DNA of 18,774 bases from Bradyrhizobium sp. (GTDB lineage: Bacteria; Pseudomonadota; Alphaproteobacteria; Rhizobiales; Xanthobacteraceae). Positions 6,715 through 14,687 of the stretch are shown here, one piece after another. Position 1 is the first letter of the stretch, and each line of letters starts with the position of its first letter. The stretch covers positions 1 through 18,774 of the forward strand of contig JAQGKC010000486.1 in the NCBI GenBank assembly GCA_028290305.1, given 5' to 3'. A program made the translations under genes and the position numbers. The notes beneath the pieces were generated by a model. The model was not told the origin of the DNA. It was given only the letters and a program-made list of their open reading frames with translations, and ran no database searches.

Positions 6715-7503
6715 CTACTCCGCGGTCCAGCCGCCGTCGATCGAGAGGTTACTGCCGGTGATCTGCGCGGCATCATCGCCGCAAAGGAATAGCGCGAGTG
6801 CTGCGACCTGTTCCGACGTCACGAATTCCTTCGTCGGCTGCGCATCCAGAAGCACGTCACGGATGACCTGCTCTTTGGTCATGTTGCGCGCCTTCATGGT
6901 TTCTGGAATCTGGTGCTCGACCAGCGGCGTCCAGACATAGCCGGGGCTGATGCAGTTGCAGGTGATCTTGAAGGTCGCAAGTTCCAGCGCGACGGTCTTG
7001 GTGAGGCCGGCGATGCCGTGCTTGGCCGACACATAGGCCGACTTGAAGGGCGAAGCCACCAGCGAATGCGCCGAGGCCGTATTGATGATGCGGCCCCAGC
7101 CGCGTTTCTTCATGCCGGGCACGGCGGCGCGGATGCCGTAAAACGCCGACGACAGGTTGATCGCGATGATCGCCTCCCACTTCTCGGGCGGGAACTCCTC
7201 GATCGGCGATACGAACTGGATGCCGGCATTGTTGACGAGGATATCGACCGAGCCGAAGGTCTTTTCTCCCAGCGCGACCATTTCGGCGATCTCGGCGGGC
7301 TTGGTCATGTCCGCGGGCGAATGAACCGCCTTGACCTTGAAATCGGTCTCGATCCCAGAGCGTTCCTTCTCGATATCGGCGGGCGCGCCCATGCCGTTGA
7401 GAACGATATTGGCCCCGGCGCCGGCAAAGGCGCGCGCATATGCCAATCCGATGCCGCTGGTCGAGCCGGTCACTACCGCAGTCTTGCCTGTCAACGTACC
7501 CAT
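6715..7503 (-). CDS. bdhA: D-3-hydroxybutyrate dehydrogenase
   Basis: A 262-residue SDR that interconverts (R)-3-hydroxybutyrate and acetoacetate with NAD(H) in the cytosol, a step in polyhydroxybutyrate breakdown. Visible motifs are TGSTSGIG (12-19), NNAG (91-94), Asn116, Ser144, and Tyr157-x3-Lys161 (YVSAKHG). The 3-hydroxybutyrate dehydrogenase identity is supported by Gln96, His146, Lys154, Gln198 and Trp259. As I recall them, the substrate-binding residues of the Pseudomonas fragi enzyme are Gln94, His144, Lys152, Gln196 and Trp257, which correspond at a constant offset of two. The C-terminal part PETMKARNMTKEQVIRDVLL is also typical. AGGAG lies 7 bases before ATG 7503, inside the last codons of the upstream patatin gene; the two genes are 4 bp apart and surely co-transcribed and probably translationally coupled. 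Confidence 0.93.
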   Translation of the reverse strand: MGTLTGKTAVVTGSTSGIGLAYARAFAGAGANIVLNGMGAPADIEKERSGIETDFKVKAVHSPADMTKPAEIAEMVALGEKTFGSVDILVNNAGIQFVSPIEEFPPEKWEAIIAINLSSAFYGIRAAVPGMKKRGWGRIINTASAHSLVASPFKSAYVSAKHGIAGLTKTVALELATFKITCNCISPGYVWTPLVEHQIPETMKARNMTKEQVIRDVLLDAQPTKEFVTSEQVAALALFLCGDDAAQITGSNLSIDGGWTAE

Positions 7504-7507
7504 TTCA

Positions 7508-8686
7508 TTACTCCTGTTTGCGTCGAGGGGTTTCGGTGCCGTCTCCCGTGAGATCGTAAGTCACCATGGTTTCGCCGGATTGAGGCCGTTCTAACCAGTC
7601 TTCGTGACGCATTGACAAATGAACGTCCCGCACACCCGCTCCCCAGTGCTCAACCATGCCAACATGGGAAAAATCGTAATCCTTGGATGACGATTCATAG
7701 TTCTTGCTGCGGTAGATCAGGTGCACCACCGTGACGGTGTTTTCCTTGGCGGCTTCGCGCAGGATCGCTACCGACGGATCATTTTTCAGATCCTCGGGCA
7801 ATTTGCTGATCAACTCACGCACCGCCTTGCGGGCGTTGTGAACCTGCTTGTTCTTGTCGGTATTCATCCGGGTGCGGCTGGAATAACGGATATCCTTCTC
7901 GCGCTCCGCCGCCTCGAGCAGCGAGTTCGGCAACGGCCCGCGCGCGCTGAACAGGTCGACCTGGAAAATCAGCAGGTCTTGCCTGGTCTCCCCGTCCAGC
8001 ACGTAGTCGAGCGGCGTGTTGGAGGCGATGCCGCCGTCCCAATAGTGCTCGCCTTCGATTTCAATGGAAGGAAACCCCGGCGGCAGGGCGCCGGACGCCA
8101 TGATATGTTCGGGACCGATTTTCTTGCCGAGCTTTTTGAACTCGAAATTGTCGAAATATTTGAAATTGCCTGAGGTCACGCCCACCGCACCGACGCTGAG
8201 CCGGGTCTTGAGATCATTGATCCGGTCGAAATCGACCAGGCGCTCCAGCGTCTTGCGAAGCGGCGAGGTATCGTAATAGCTCTGGCTTTGCGGGCTGCCC
8301 GGCGGCCAAAGCGGCGCCGGCGGAATGCGCGGCGTAAAGAAGCCGGGGACTCCGAAGGTCGCAATCAAGGCGGCGCTGGTCTCATTGAAAACAGTGCGCC
8401 CGCGGTCGCCCTTTATGATCGGATTCCAGGGCACCGGCGCTGATACCATCTCCCAGAATTCCTTCAGGCGCGCGACGCGTTTTTCTGGCGGATTGCCGGC
8501 AATGATCGCGGCGTTGATGGCGCCGATTGAGATGCCGGCAACCCATTCGGGCTCGAAATCGTGGTGACACAGCGCCTGATAGGCGCCGGCCTGATAGGAG
8601 CCGAGCGCGCCGCCGCCTTGCAGGACGAGCACGCGTTGCGCCTTGGCGGGCGTCGTTGCGGGAACTGGGTCGGAAATATCCGTCAT
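7508..8686 (-). CDS. Patatin-like phospholipase/acyl hydrolase
   Basis: A 392-residue protein with the patatin Ser-Asp dyad: oxyanion loop QGGGALGSYQAG (23-34), nucleophile elbow GISIG with Ser53, and DGG with Asp217 (WDGGIASNTPLD). The C-terminal third (LIYRSKNYESSSKDYDFS then GVRDVHLSMRHEDWL) matches the DUF3734 extension found on bacterial patatins of this type. No signal peptide is evident, so it is probably cytosolic or membrane-peripheral. Being first in a two-gene operon with bdhA suggests involvement in hydroxybutyrate polymer or acyl-ester turnover, but that is inference. The ATG at 8686 has GGAAG unusually close (3 bases); no better start is visible. The 92-bp gap to the lipoprotein gene shows no clear promoter. 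Confidence 0.88.
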   Translation of the reverse strand: MTDISDPVPATTPAKAQRVLVLQGGGALGSYQAGAYQALCHHDFEPEWVAGISIGAINAAIIAGNPPEKRVARLKEFWEMVSAPVPWNPIIKGDRGRTVFNETSAALIATFGVPGFFTPRIPPAPLWPPGSPQSQSYYDTSPLRKTLERLVDFDRINDLKTRLSVGAVGVTSGNFKYFDNFEFKKLGKKIGPEHIMASGALPPGFPSIEIEGEHYWDGGIASNTPLDYVLDGETRQDLLIFQVDLFSARGPLPNSLLEAAEREKDIRYSSRTRMNTDKNKQVHNARKAVRELISKLPEDLKNDPSVAILREAAKENTVTVVHLIYRSKNYESSSKDYDFSHVGMVEHWGAGVRDVHLSMRHEDWLERPQSGETMVTYDLTGDGTETPRRKQE

Positions 8687-8778
8687 TACTTCCGATTAAA
8701 TATCAAAGGACAATGCACCGTGGCGACTGTTCCGGGTCGCGTCAATCCGCGAAACGAGGCATTGGGATCACGCCGAAG

Positions 8779-9279
8779 TCATCGCACGTCCGTTGACGCA
8801 AGAATGAGCGTCCAGAATACCTTGTATTTGGTATTCGGAGCATAGTTCGCGGCGATGCCCATTTTTGTGACACCATTTTTAAGCATATTTTCCCTGTGCG
8901 GGGGCGAGTCGCGCCAGCCTGAAAAGGCTTCGGCCATGGTGTGATAGCCGGCCGAGATGTTTTCGACCGCCAGCGTCGCCGGATATCCGGCCTCGCTCAA
9001 GCGCTTCGGCAATGGCGCCCTGACGTCGTGATCCATCTTGTTTTTGTTCGCCATCGCCTGTGATTGCGATTCCGCAAGCTTCATGAGATCCGGGTCGATC
9101 GCGACGCCCCCGAGGCCATTATTCTGCCGGTATTGCGAAATCATCGAGGCGGCGGCCTGGGAATTGAGCCTGGCTCCGGGCTCGGCCATGTTGACGTACA
9201 TGGCGGGCTGCTCGGTGACGGTGTTATCCGCGGCACAGCCGCCCAGCAGTAGAGTTACGAAAATCGCCGCCGCCCGCAT
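8779..9279 (-). CDS. CAP/SCP-domain lipoprotein
   Basis: 166 residues. The N-terminus MRAAAIFVTLLLGGCAADN is a lipoprotein signal peptide with lipobox L12-G-G-C15, so the mature protein should be lipid-anchored in the envelope. The remainder is a CAP (SCP/PR1-like) domain: ISQYRQNNGLGGVAIDPDLM, LAESQSQAMANKNKMDHD with the conserved His, ENISAGY, and the GWRDSPPHRENML block with the second conserved His, ending TKYKVFWTLILA. CAP domains are extracellular proteins of varied or unknown function. The start is supported by GGGGG about 7 bases upstream. It lies between the cys genes and the patatin operon on the same strand, with no evident functional link. Confidence 0.88.
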   Translation of the reverse strand: MRAAAIFVTLLLGGCAADNTVTEQPAMYVNMAEPGARLNSQAAASMISQYRQNNGLGGVAIDPDLMKLAESQSQAMANKNKMDHDVRAPLPKRLSEAGYPATLAVENISAGYHTMAEAFSGWRDSPPHRENMLKNGVTKMGIAANYAPNTKYKVFWTLILASTDVR

Positions 9280-9380
9280 GAATCAGCCCCCAATTGACGG
9301 GCGGTTGTTGCATATCAACCGTGGCTGAATGGTGAACGCAGGCGACTTTCCAGGGCTTGGGAGGTCGCCATAACCAATGA

Positions 9381-9476
9381 CGTCGTACCCGCGAAAGCGG
9401 GTGGTCCGGTATTCCGTGAGGTCCGAAATCTCGCGCGGCGGTGATTACTGGATACCCTGAGTTCGCGGGTATGACG
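9381..9476. repeat. Paired REP-like element, partly decayed
   Basis: The left unit 9381-9411 (cgtcgtACCCGCGAAAGCGG then GTggtccggta) holds a perfect ACCCGC-GAAA-GCGGGT hairpin. The right unit 9446-9476 is its inverted partner (tactggatacc, then cgcgggtatgacg), with the loop side altered so its own stem is shortened. It is the same family as 6606-6706. It lies about 45 bp beyond the cysA stop and upstream of the CAP lipoprotein gene; the rest of the 242-bp gap 9280-9521 shows nothing recognisable. Confidence 0.65.
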
Positions 9477-9521
9477 GCTCTGCTGGCGACGCTTTCTTGC
9501 CTCTCCCTGCAGAAAGGGCGA

Positions 9522-10571
9522 CTAGTCCTGCACGGCGAAAATCCGGTAGCGCCTGGGTTGCAATCCGATGATGTCGCCGGTCTGAAGCGTCCGGTCGCGG
9601 GGCGCATCGATCTCGATGACGGTTTTGCCCTCACCGCCGCATAGCGCGACTTCGGCGCGCTGGATCGGGCCAAACGTTCTCACGCGCTGCACCGCGCCCT
9701 CCAGCGCACCGCTGCCGGCCGGGCCGATCTGCATGTCATGGCGGCGAACAAACAGTTTCGATGCGCCGGACATGACCGCATCAGCCGTGACATTCAGCGG
9801 CCTGCCGCCGAACCGCACGCAGCCGTCGCTGACATCCACCGGCAGCACGATCGATTCACCGATAAAGCCGTGCACGAACGCCGTGGCAGGATTGTCATAG
9901 ACCTCGCCGGGCGAGCCGATCTGTTCGATGCGGCCCTTGTCCATCACCACCACCCGGTTGGCGACTTCGAGCGCTTCTTCCTGGTCATGGGTGACGAAGA
10001 TCGAGGTGACGTGGATTTCGGAATGCAGCGAACGCAGCCATTGCCGCAATTCCTTGCGCACCTTGGCGTCCAGCGCACCGAAGGGCTCATCGAGCAACAA
10101 GATGCGCGGCTCGATCGCCAGCGCCCGGGCGAGCGCAATGCGTTGGCGCTGGCCGCCGGACAACTGGCTCGGGTAGCGGTTGGAAAGCCAGTCGAGTTGC
10201 ACCAGATCCAGCAATTCCTTGACGCGCGTACGAATGCTCGCCTCGTTCTTGCGAACCGCGCGCGGCTGCACCCGCAGGCCGAACGCGACGTTTTCGAACA
10301 CCGTCATGTGGCGGAACAGCGCGTAGTGCTGGAATACGAATCCGACATGGCGTTCGCTGGCGCCGCGCGCGAGCGCATTCTCGCCGTCGAACGAGACCTC
10401 ACCGGAATCTGGCCAATCGAGACCTGCGATGATCCGCAGCAGCGTGGTCTTGCCAGAGCCCGACGGCCCCAGCAGCGCCAGCAATTCGCCGTCGGCGACT
10501 TTCAGGTCGACGTCGTCCAGCGCGGTGAACGCGCCGAATTTCTTCACGATATTTTTGACTTCAATCGTCAC
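9522..10571 (-). CDS. cysA: Sulfate/thiosulfate ABC transporter ATP-binding protein
   Basis: 349 residues. It powers sulfate import through CysT-CysW. It has Walker A GPSGSGKT (35-42), Q-loop FVFQHYALF (78-86), ABC signature LSGGQRQR (137-144), Walker B ILLLDEP (157-163) with the D-loop GALD, and switch His195 (VTHDQEEA). A C-terminal regulatory TOBE-like region follows from about residue 260 ([14 protein letters not shown], then a terminal [10 protein letters not shown]). This length and layout are typical of CysA. It begins at GTG 10571 inside the end of cysW (11-bp overlap), so translation is probably coupled. It is the last gene of the sulfate transport set. Confidence 0.93.
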   Translation of the reverse strand: MTIEVKNIVKKFGAFTALDDVDLKVADGELLALLGPSGSGKTTLLRIIAGLDWPDSGEVSFDGENALARGASERHVGFVFQHYALFRHMTVFENVAFGLRVQPRAVRKNEASIRTRVKELLDLVQLDWLSNRYPSQLSGGQRQRIALARALAIEPRILLLDEPFGALDAKVRKELRQWLRSLHSEIHVTSIFVTHDQEEALEVANRVVVMDKGRIEQIGSPGEVYDNPATAFVHGFIGESIVLPVDVSDGCVRFGGRPLNVTADAVMSGASKLFVRRHDMQIGPAGSGALEGAVQRVRTFGPIQRAEVALCGGEGKTVIEIDAPRDRTLQTGDIIGLQPRRYRIFAVQD

Positions 10572-11430
10572 GCGGCTGTTGCCCTTCGTCCAGATGCCGT
10601 TCCAGGATGGTCTTCGCCACCAGCGTGATCAGCGCCAGCATGGCCAGCAGGGAGGCGATCGCGAACGACGAAACGAATTGGTATTCATTGTAGAGGATTT
10701 CAACCAATAGCGGCATGGTGTTGGTCTCGCCGCGAATGTGCCCCGAGACCACCGACACCGCGCCGAACTCGCCCATCGCACGCGCGTTGCAGAGCAGCAC
10801 GCCGTACAGCACGCCCCATTTGATGTTCGGCAGCGTGACGCGAAAGAAAGTCTGCAGGCCCGACGCGCCGAGCGAGATCGCGGCCTCTTCCTCCAGCGTG
10901 CCCTGCTCCTGCATCAGCGGAATCAGCGCACGCGCGACGAATGGAAACGTCACGAAAATGGTCGCCAGCGCGATGCCTGGCACTGCGAACAGCACATGGA
11001 CGTTATGGCTTTGCAGCCACGGCCCCCAATATCCCTGCGCGCCGAACAGCAGCACGAAGACCAGACCGGAGATCACCGGGCTGACCGAGAACGGCAGATC
11101 GATCAGCGAAATCAGGAAGGTCTTGCCGCGAAAGTCGAATTTGGCGATCGCCCAGGCCGCGACCACGCCGAACACCAGATTGAGGCCGACGGAAATCGCC
11201 GCAACGCACAACGTCAGCCTTATCGCGGACAGTGCTTCCGGATCGGACAGCGCGGAGAAGTACGCGCCAATCCCCTTGGAAAAGGCCTGCGCAAACACCA
11301 CGACCAGCGGCAGCACCACGAAGATGGTGAGGAAGATCACCGCGATCGCGATAATGACGGCGCGAATGAGCCTAGGCTCGGTCCGCAAATCGTCCCGCGC
11401 CGAGCTTAGTGAAATCTGCGGCTGATTCAT
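10561..11430 (-). CDS. cysW: Sulfate ABC transporter permease CysW
   Basis: 289 residues, an inner-membrane permease subunit with about six hydrophobic segments (first near residues 22-48). The EAA loop that docks the ATPase lies at about 181-210 ([10 protein letters not shown], then [20 protein letters not shown]). Sequence landmarks of CysW include [20 protein letters not shown] and [16 protein letters not shown] followed by [15 protein letters not shown]. It pairs with CysT to form the channel. The ATG at 11430 follows the cysT stop by 11 bases, with AGGG upstream. Confidence 0.93.
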   Translation of the reverse strand: MNQPQISLSSARDDLRTEPRLIRAVIIAIAVIFLTIFVVLPLVVVFAQAFSKGIGAYFSALSDPEALSAIRLTLCVAAISVGLNLVFGVVAAWAIAKFDFRGKTFLISLIDLPFSVSPVISGLVFVLLFGAQGYWGPWLQSHNVHVLFAVPGIALATIFVTFPFVARALIPLMQEQGTLEEEAAISLGASGLQTFFRVTLPNIKWGVLYGVLLCNARAMGEFGAVSVVSGHIRGETNTMPLLVEILYNEYQFVSSFAIASLLAMLALITLVAKTILERHLDEGQQPRDD

Positions 11431-11441
11431 CTACATCGGCC

Positions 11442-12278
11442 CTAATGCGCCGGTATGCGGGTTTGCGCCCAGCGCTGGACCCGATTGACCGCGAAGATGA
11501 TCAGGAACGATGCCACCAGCATGACAACGGCAATGGCGGTGGCATCTGCGTAGCGAAATTCCGACAGCCGGATCACGATCAACAGCGGCGCGATCTCGGA
11601 CACGTTCGGCAGGTTGCCGGCAATGAAGATGACCGAGCCGTATTCGCCCACGGCGCGCGCGAACGCCAGCGCAAATCCCGTCAGCAGCGCCGGAATCAAA
11701 CTCGGCAGGATCACCTTGGAGACCGTGTGCCAGCGGTTGGCGCCGAGGCTGGCGGCGGCTTCCTCGATTTCGACGTCAAGGTCGATCAGCACCGGTTGAA
11801 CCGTTCGCACCACGAACGGAATGCCGATGAAAATCATGGCCACGAAAATGCCAACCGGCGTGAACGCCACCTTGATGCCTAGCTCCGCAAGCGGCGCGCC
11901 GAGCCAGCCCTTCTGCGCGAACAGCGAGGTCAGTGCGACACCGGCCACCGCAGTGGGTAACGCAAACGGAATATCGACGATGGCGTCGAACAGCCGGCGG
12001 CCCGGAAAGCGGTAGCGCACCAGCGCCCAGACAATGATCGTTCCCATCACGAGATTGACTGCTGCGGCGGCGAAGGCGAGGCCGAACGAGATCTTCAGTG
12101 CATTGAGGGTGCGTCGGCTGGTGATGATGCCCCAGAATTGATCGAAGCTCAGTTCGAACGTCTTGAGAAACAGAGCCGCGAGCGGGATCAGAATGATGAC
12201 GGAGAGCCATGTCAGCGTCAGTCCCATGGTGAGACCAAAGCCTGGCAACGTGCTGCGTCGTCCCGCCCCCCCGCTCAC
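11442..12278 (-). CDS. cysT: Sulfate ABC transporter permease CysT
   Basis: 278 residues (the family is also called CysU). The first membrane segment is at about 16-40, followed by further hydrophobic spans. CysT-typical stretches are VDIPFALPTAVAGVALTSLF (101-120) and FARAVGEYGSVIFIAGNLP (206-224), with the EAA loop at 172-201 (EEAAASLGANRWHTVSKVIL). It forms the transmembrane channel with CysW. The start is GTG 12278 with AGGGG about 7 bases upstream; it lies 26 bp after the binding-protein stop. A run of seven G residues in codons 3-5 follows the start. Confidence 0.92.
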   Translation of the reverse strand: MSGGAGRRSTLPGFGLTMGLTLTWLSVIILIPLAALFLKTFELSFDQFWGIITSRRTLNALKISFGLAFAAAAVNLVMGTIIVWALVRYRFPGRRLFDAIVDIPFALPTAVAGVALTSLFAQKGWLGAPLAELGIKVAFTPVGIFVAMIFIGIPFVVRTVQPVLIDLDVEIEEAAASLGANRWHTVSKVILPSLIPALLTGFALAFARAVGEYGSVIFIAGNLPNVSEIAPLLIVIRLSEFRYADATAIAVVMLVASFLIIFAVNRVQRWAQTRIPAH

Positions 12279-12304
12279 AATGTCCCCTGCTTCCCTCGGC
12301 CAGA

Positions 12305-13294
12305 TCAGTTTTTGTAAATCTGATCGAAGATACCACCTTCGCTGAAATGTTCCTGCTGCGCTTTGGCCCAGCCGCCGAAAACCTCGTCAATCGTGAACAG
12401 TTCGACCTTTGCGAACGAGTTCTCGTACTCCTTCGCAATCTCAGGATCGCGGGGACGATAGGAATTGCGTGCGGCAATTTCCTGACCTTCCTTGGTATAC
12501 CAGTATTTCAGGTAGGCCTCGGCAACCGCGCGGGTACCTTTCTTGTCGGCGACCGCATCGACAACGGACACCGGGGGCTCAGCGAGGATCGACAGCGGGG
12601 GCGATACGATCTCGAACTTGTCCTTGCCGAATTCGCGCTGGGCGAGAAACGCCTCATTCTCCCAGGCCAGCAGCACGTCGCCGACGCCGCGCTCCACGAA
12701 GGTCACGGTCGAGCCGCGCGCACCGGTGTCCAGCACTGGTACGTTCTTGTAGATGTCGCCGACGAATTGTTTCGCCTTGTCGGCGGAGCCGAATTTCTTC
12801 AGCGCGTAGCCCCATGCGGCCAGATAATTCCAGCGCGCGCCGCCCGAGGTTTTCGGATTCGGCGTGATGACGCTGACGCCGGGCTTGATCAGATCGTTCC
12901 AATCCTTGATCCCCTTGGGATTACCCTTGCGCACCAGGAACACGATGGTCGATGTGTAGGGCGAGGCGTTCAGCGCCAGCCGCTTCTGCCAGTCGGCTGC
13001 CATCAAACCCTTGGCCGCGATGGCGTCGACATCATAGGCGAGCGCAAGCGTGACGACATCGGCCTGCAGACCGTCGATCACAGCGCGCGCCTGCGAGCCC
13101 GAGCCGCCATGCGACTGCTTGATCTCGACACTCTTGCCGGTTTCCTTTTGATAGGCGGCGGCGAACGCCTTGTTGAAATCCACATAGAGTTCACGCGTCG
13201 GGTCGTAGGACACGTTGAGCAGCGTTACGTCGGCGGCAAATGCTGAACTTGCCCAAAGCAATCCCGCGACGATGAGAAAAATACGACGCATCAT
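12305..13294 (-). CDS. Periplasmic sulfate-binding protein
   Basis: 329 residues from ATG 13294. The Sec signal peptide [20 protein letters not shown] is cleaved before [17 protein letters not shown], the classical start of a mature sulfate-binding protein (Sbp/CysP). Family blocks seen are [69 protein letters not shown] and [10 protein letters not shown]. It binds sulfate and delivers it to CysTW. ATG 13294 is chosen over the longer open frame (to 13339) because GGAG at 13301-13304 is 6 bases upstream and the signal peptide starts there; ATG 13291 is an equal alternative. Sbp and CysP cannot be told apart with confidence, so no symbol is given. Confidence 0.92.
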   Translation of the reverse strand: MMRRIFLIVAGLLWASSAFAADVTLLNVSYDPTRELYVDFNKAFAAAYQKETGKSVEIKQSHGGSGSQARAVIDGLQADVVTLALAYDVDAIAAKGLMAADWQKRLALNASPYTSTIVFLVRKGNPKGIKDWNDLIKPGVSVITPNPKTSGGARWNYLAAWGYALKKFGSADKAKQFVGDIYKNVPVLDTGARGSTVTFVERGVGDVLLAWENEAFLAQREFGKDKFEIVSPPLSILAEPPVSVVDAVADKKGTRAVAEAYLKYWYTKEGQEIAARNSYRPRDPEIAKEYENSFAKVELFTIDEVFGGWAKAQQEHFSEGGIFDQIYKN

Positions 13295-13434
13295 CACAAT
13301 CTCCATTCGGCTAGACGACCGGATTGCCGTCGAAAGCACGCGGACATGACTCGGGGCGAAACAGTTTTAAGTCAACGAAACCGCATTTCATTGTTCGCGG
13401 TGTGGCAGCGCCGTTGTTCTATGAAGTCTTGGTT

Positions 13435-14175
13435 CTACGAAATCTTGACCGTATGGATGCCGCATTCCGTCTTGGGTCTGCCGCGCCAGCGGCCCCCGCG
13501 CGCGTCTTCGTCGGGCGAGGTCCGGCTGGTGCAAGGCATGCACCCGACCGACAGAAAGCCTGACGCTGCGAGCGGATGCGGCGGCAGCTTTGCCTGCGCG
13601 TAGATCGCCTCGATCTCTTCGCGCGAGATATTTGCGAACGGATTGAATTTCAACCTGATGCCATCGTCTTCGACCACGGGAATCGCGGCGCGGGCACCGC
13701 CCTGAAAACGCTTGCGGCCGTTGATCCATGCGTTGAACGGCGCCAACGCCCGCGCCAACGGCTCGACCTTCCGGATCCGGCAGCAGGCATCGGGATCGGA
13801 GAACCACAATTCGCGATCCGGATCCTCGCGCGACAGCGTCTCTTCGAGCGGCTTGATCGAACGGACATCGCGCAGGCCAAGCGTCGCGATCAAGGTATCG
13901 CGGTAGGCGAGCGTCTCCTCAAACAGCCATCCGGTGTCGAGAAAGATCACGGGGATCTCAGGATCGACGTCCGCCATGACCTTGAGCAGGGCTGCCGATT
14001 CGGTACCGAACGATGAGACCACGGCGAGATGCTCCCGGCCGACGGCCCGCAGAGCGGCTGCGATCACTTCCTCCGGTGAAGCGTCACGAAGCGCGCGATC
14101 GAGCGCTTCGGCTGCCGGCAAATCCGGCGAGCGAGTTGCCTGTCCCGGTAACACCTGATGTGCAAGCGCACTCAC
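13435..14175 (-). CDS. cysH: Assimilatory adenylylsulfate (APS) reductase
   Basis: 246 residues. It reduces activated sulfate to sulfite using thioredoxin or a similar donor. The PP-loop-like nucleotide site is SSFGTES (54-60), followed by FLDTGWLFEET (78-88). The paired cysteines Cys131-Cys132 (ACCRIRKVEPL) and Cys212-x2-Cys215 (GCMPCT) are the [4Fe-4S] ligands found in APS-using CysH enzymes and absent from the E. coli PAPS-type enzyme. The catalytic cysteine is Cys238 in the C-terminal ECGIH motif. The enzyme should therefore accept APS directly, without an APS kinase step. It starts at GTG 14175, overlapping the DUF934 stop by 4 bp (GTGA). The 140-bp gap to the binding-protein gene contains no clear promoter or terminator. 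Confidence 0.93.
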   Translation of the reverse strand: MSALAHQVLPGQATRSPDLPAAEALDRALRDASPEEVIAAALRAVGREHLAVVSSFGTESAALLKVMADVDPEIPVIFLDTGWLFEETLAYRDTLIATLGLRDVRSIKPLEETLSREDPDRELWFSDPDACCRIRKVEPLARALAPFNAWINGRKRFQGGARAAIPVVEDDGIRLKFNPFANISREEIEAIYAQAKLPPHPLAASGFLSVGCMPCTSRTSPDEDARGGRWRGRPKTECGIHTVKIS

Positions 14176-14687
14176 TGGCTGGCACTCTCCGAATGGCGTA
14201 ACTGCATCCGCCGGTGCAGCGCCGTGATGCGGCCATCGCCGGTCGGCTGGTAGAACACCGAATAATGCTTCACCGTCGTGGCAAATGCTTCCGCGTCGCT
14301 TTCCTTCTTGACCTCGAACGCGTCGAAGCCGGCACGCAGCATGAATACGAACTGGTCGCGCAGCACCTGGCCGGTCGCGCGCAGTTCGCCCTTGAAACCA
14401 TGACGTTCCCGCAGCAGCCGCGCCTGGGTATAGGCGCGGCCATCGCGGAAGGTTGGGAACACCAAAGCGACCATCGCGAGCTTGTCGAGGTAGGGCACGA
14501 GATCGTCAACGTCACGGTTGTTTGGCCAGATCACACCGGTCCGCCCAACGCGGCGCGATAGCGCCTCCGCATCATCAAGAAATCGCGCGGCGGAGATCAG
14601 GATCGCGCCGTCGCCCGGAATCTCGGCATCGTCGGCCACATGGACGAACGTATCCGTTGTGATTTTTGCGTGTTTAACGAGTGGCAT
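14172..14687 (-). CDS. DUF934 family protein of the sulfite reductase cluster
   Basis: 171 residues from ATG 14687. Characteristic family stretch FPTFRDGRAYTQARLLRER (78-96) continues with GELRATGQVLRDQFVFMLRAGFDAFEV in two conserved blocks. No cysteines, signal peptide or membrane segment are seen, so it is cytosolic and unlikely to bind an iron-sulfur cluster. DUF934 genes are regularly found beside cysI in alpha- and other proteobacteria, and a role supporting sulfite reduction is the accepted guess; the chemistry is unknown. The start at 14687 overlaps the cysI end by 14 bp and has AGGGAG well placed upstream; the frame remains open to 14717, but that would extend further into cysI without a better ribosome site. 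Confidence 0.87.
   Translation of the reverse strand: MPLVKHAKITTDTFVHVADDAEIPGDGAILISAARFLDDAEALSRRVGRTGVIWPNNRDVDDLVPYLDKLAMVALVFPTFRDGRAYTQARLLRERHGFKGELRATGQVLRDQFVFMLRAGFDAFEVKKESDAEAFATTVKHYSVFYQPTGDGRITALHRRMQLRHSESASQ

Noticed and set aside
677..9476. CRISPR array or transposon ends formed by the recurring palindromes
   Set aside because: Copies are kilobases apart, with no regular spacing, spacers, target-site duplications or transposase gene.
9738..10628. Long open frame (296 codons) on the plus strand opposite cysA
   Set aside because: It is antisense to a clear cysA with full motifs; its Arg/Gln/His-rich composition is the usual shadow in GC-rich DNA.
12264..12278. Run of seven G (minus strand) right after the cysT GTG start as a possible phase-variation tract
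   Set aside because: Seven bases is short and common at this GC content, and a sulfate permease is not a typical phase-variable product.
12347..13246. Open frame of 299 codons opposite the sulfate-binding protein
   Set aside because: Shadow of a well-conserved gene; no recognisable motif.
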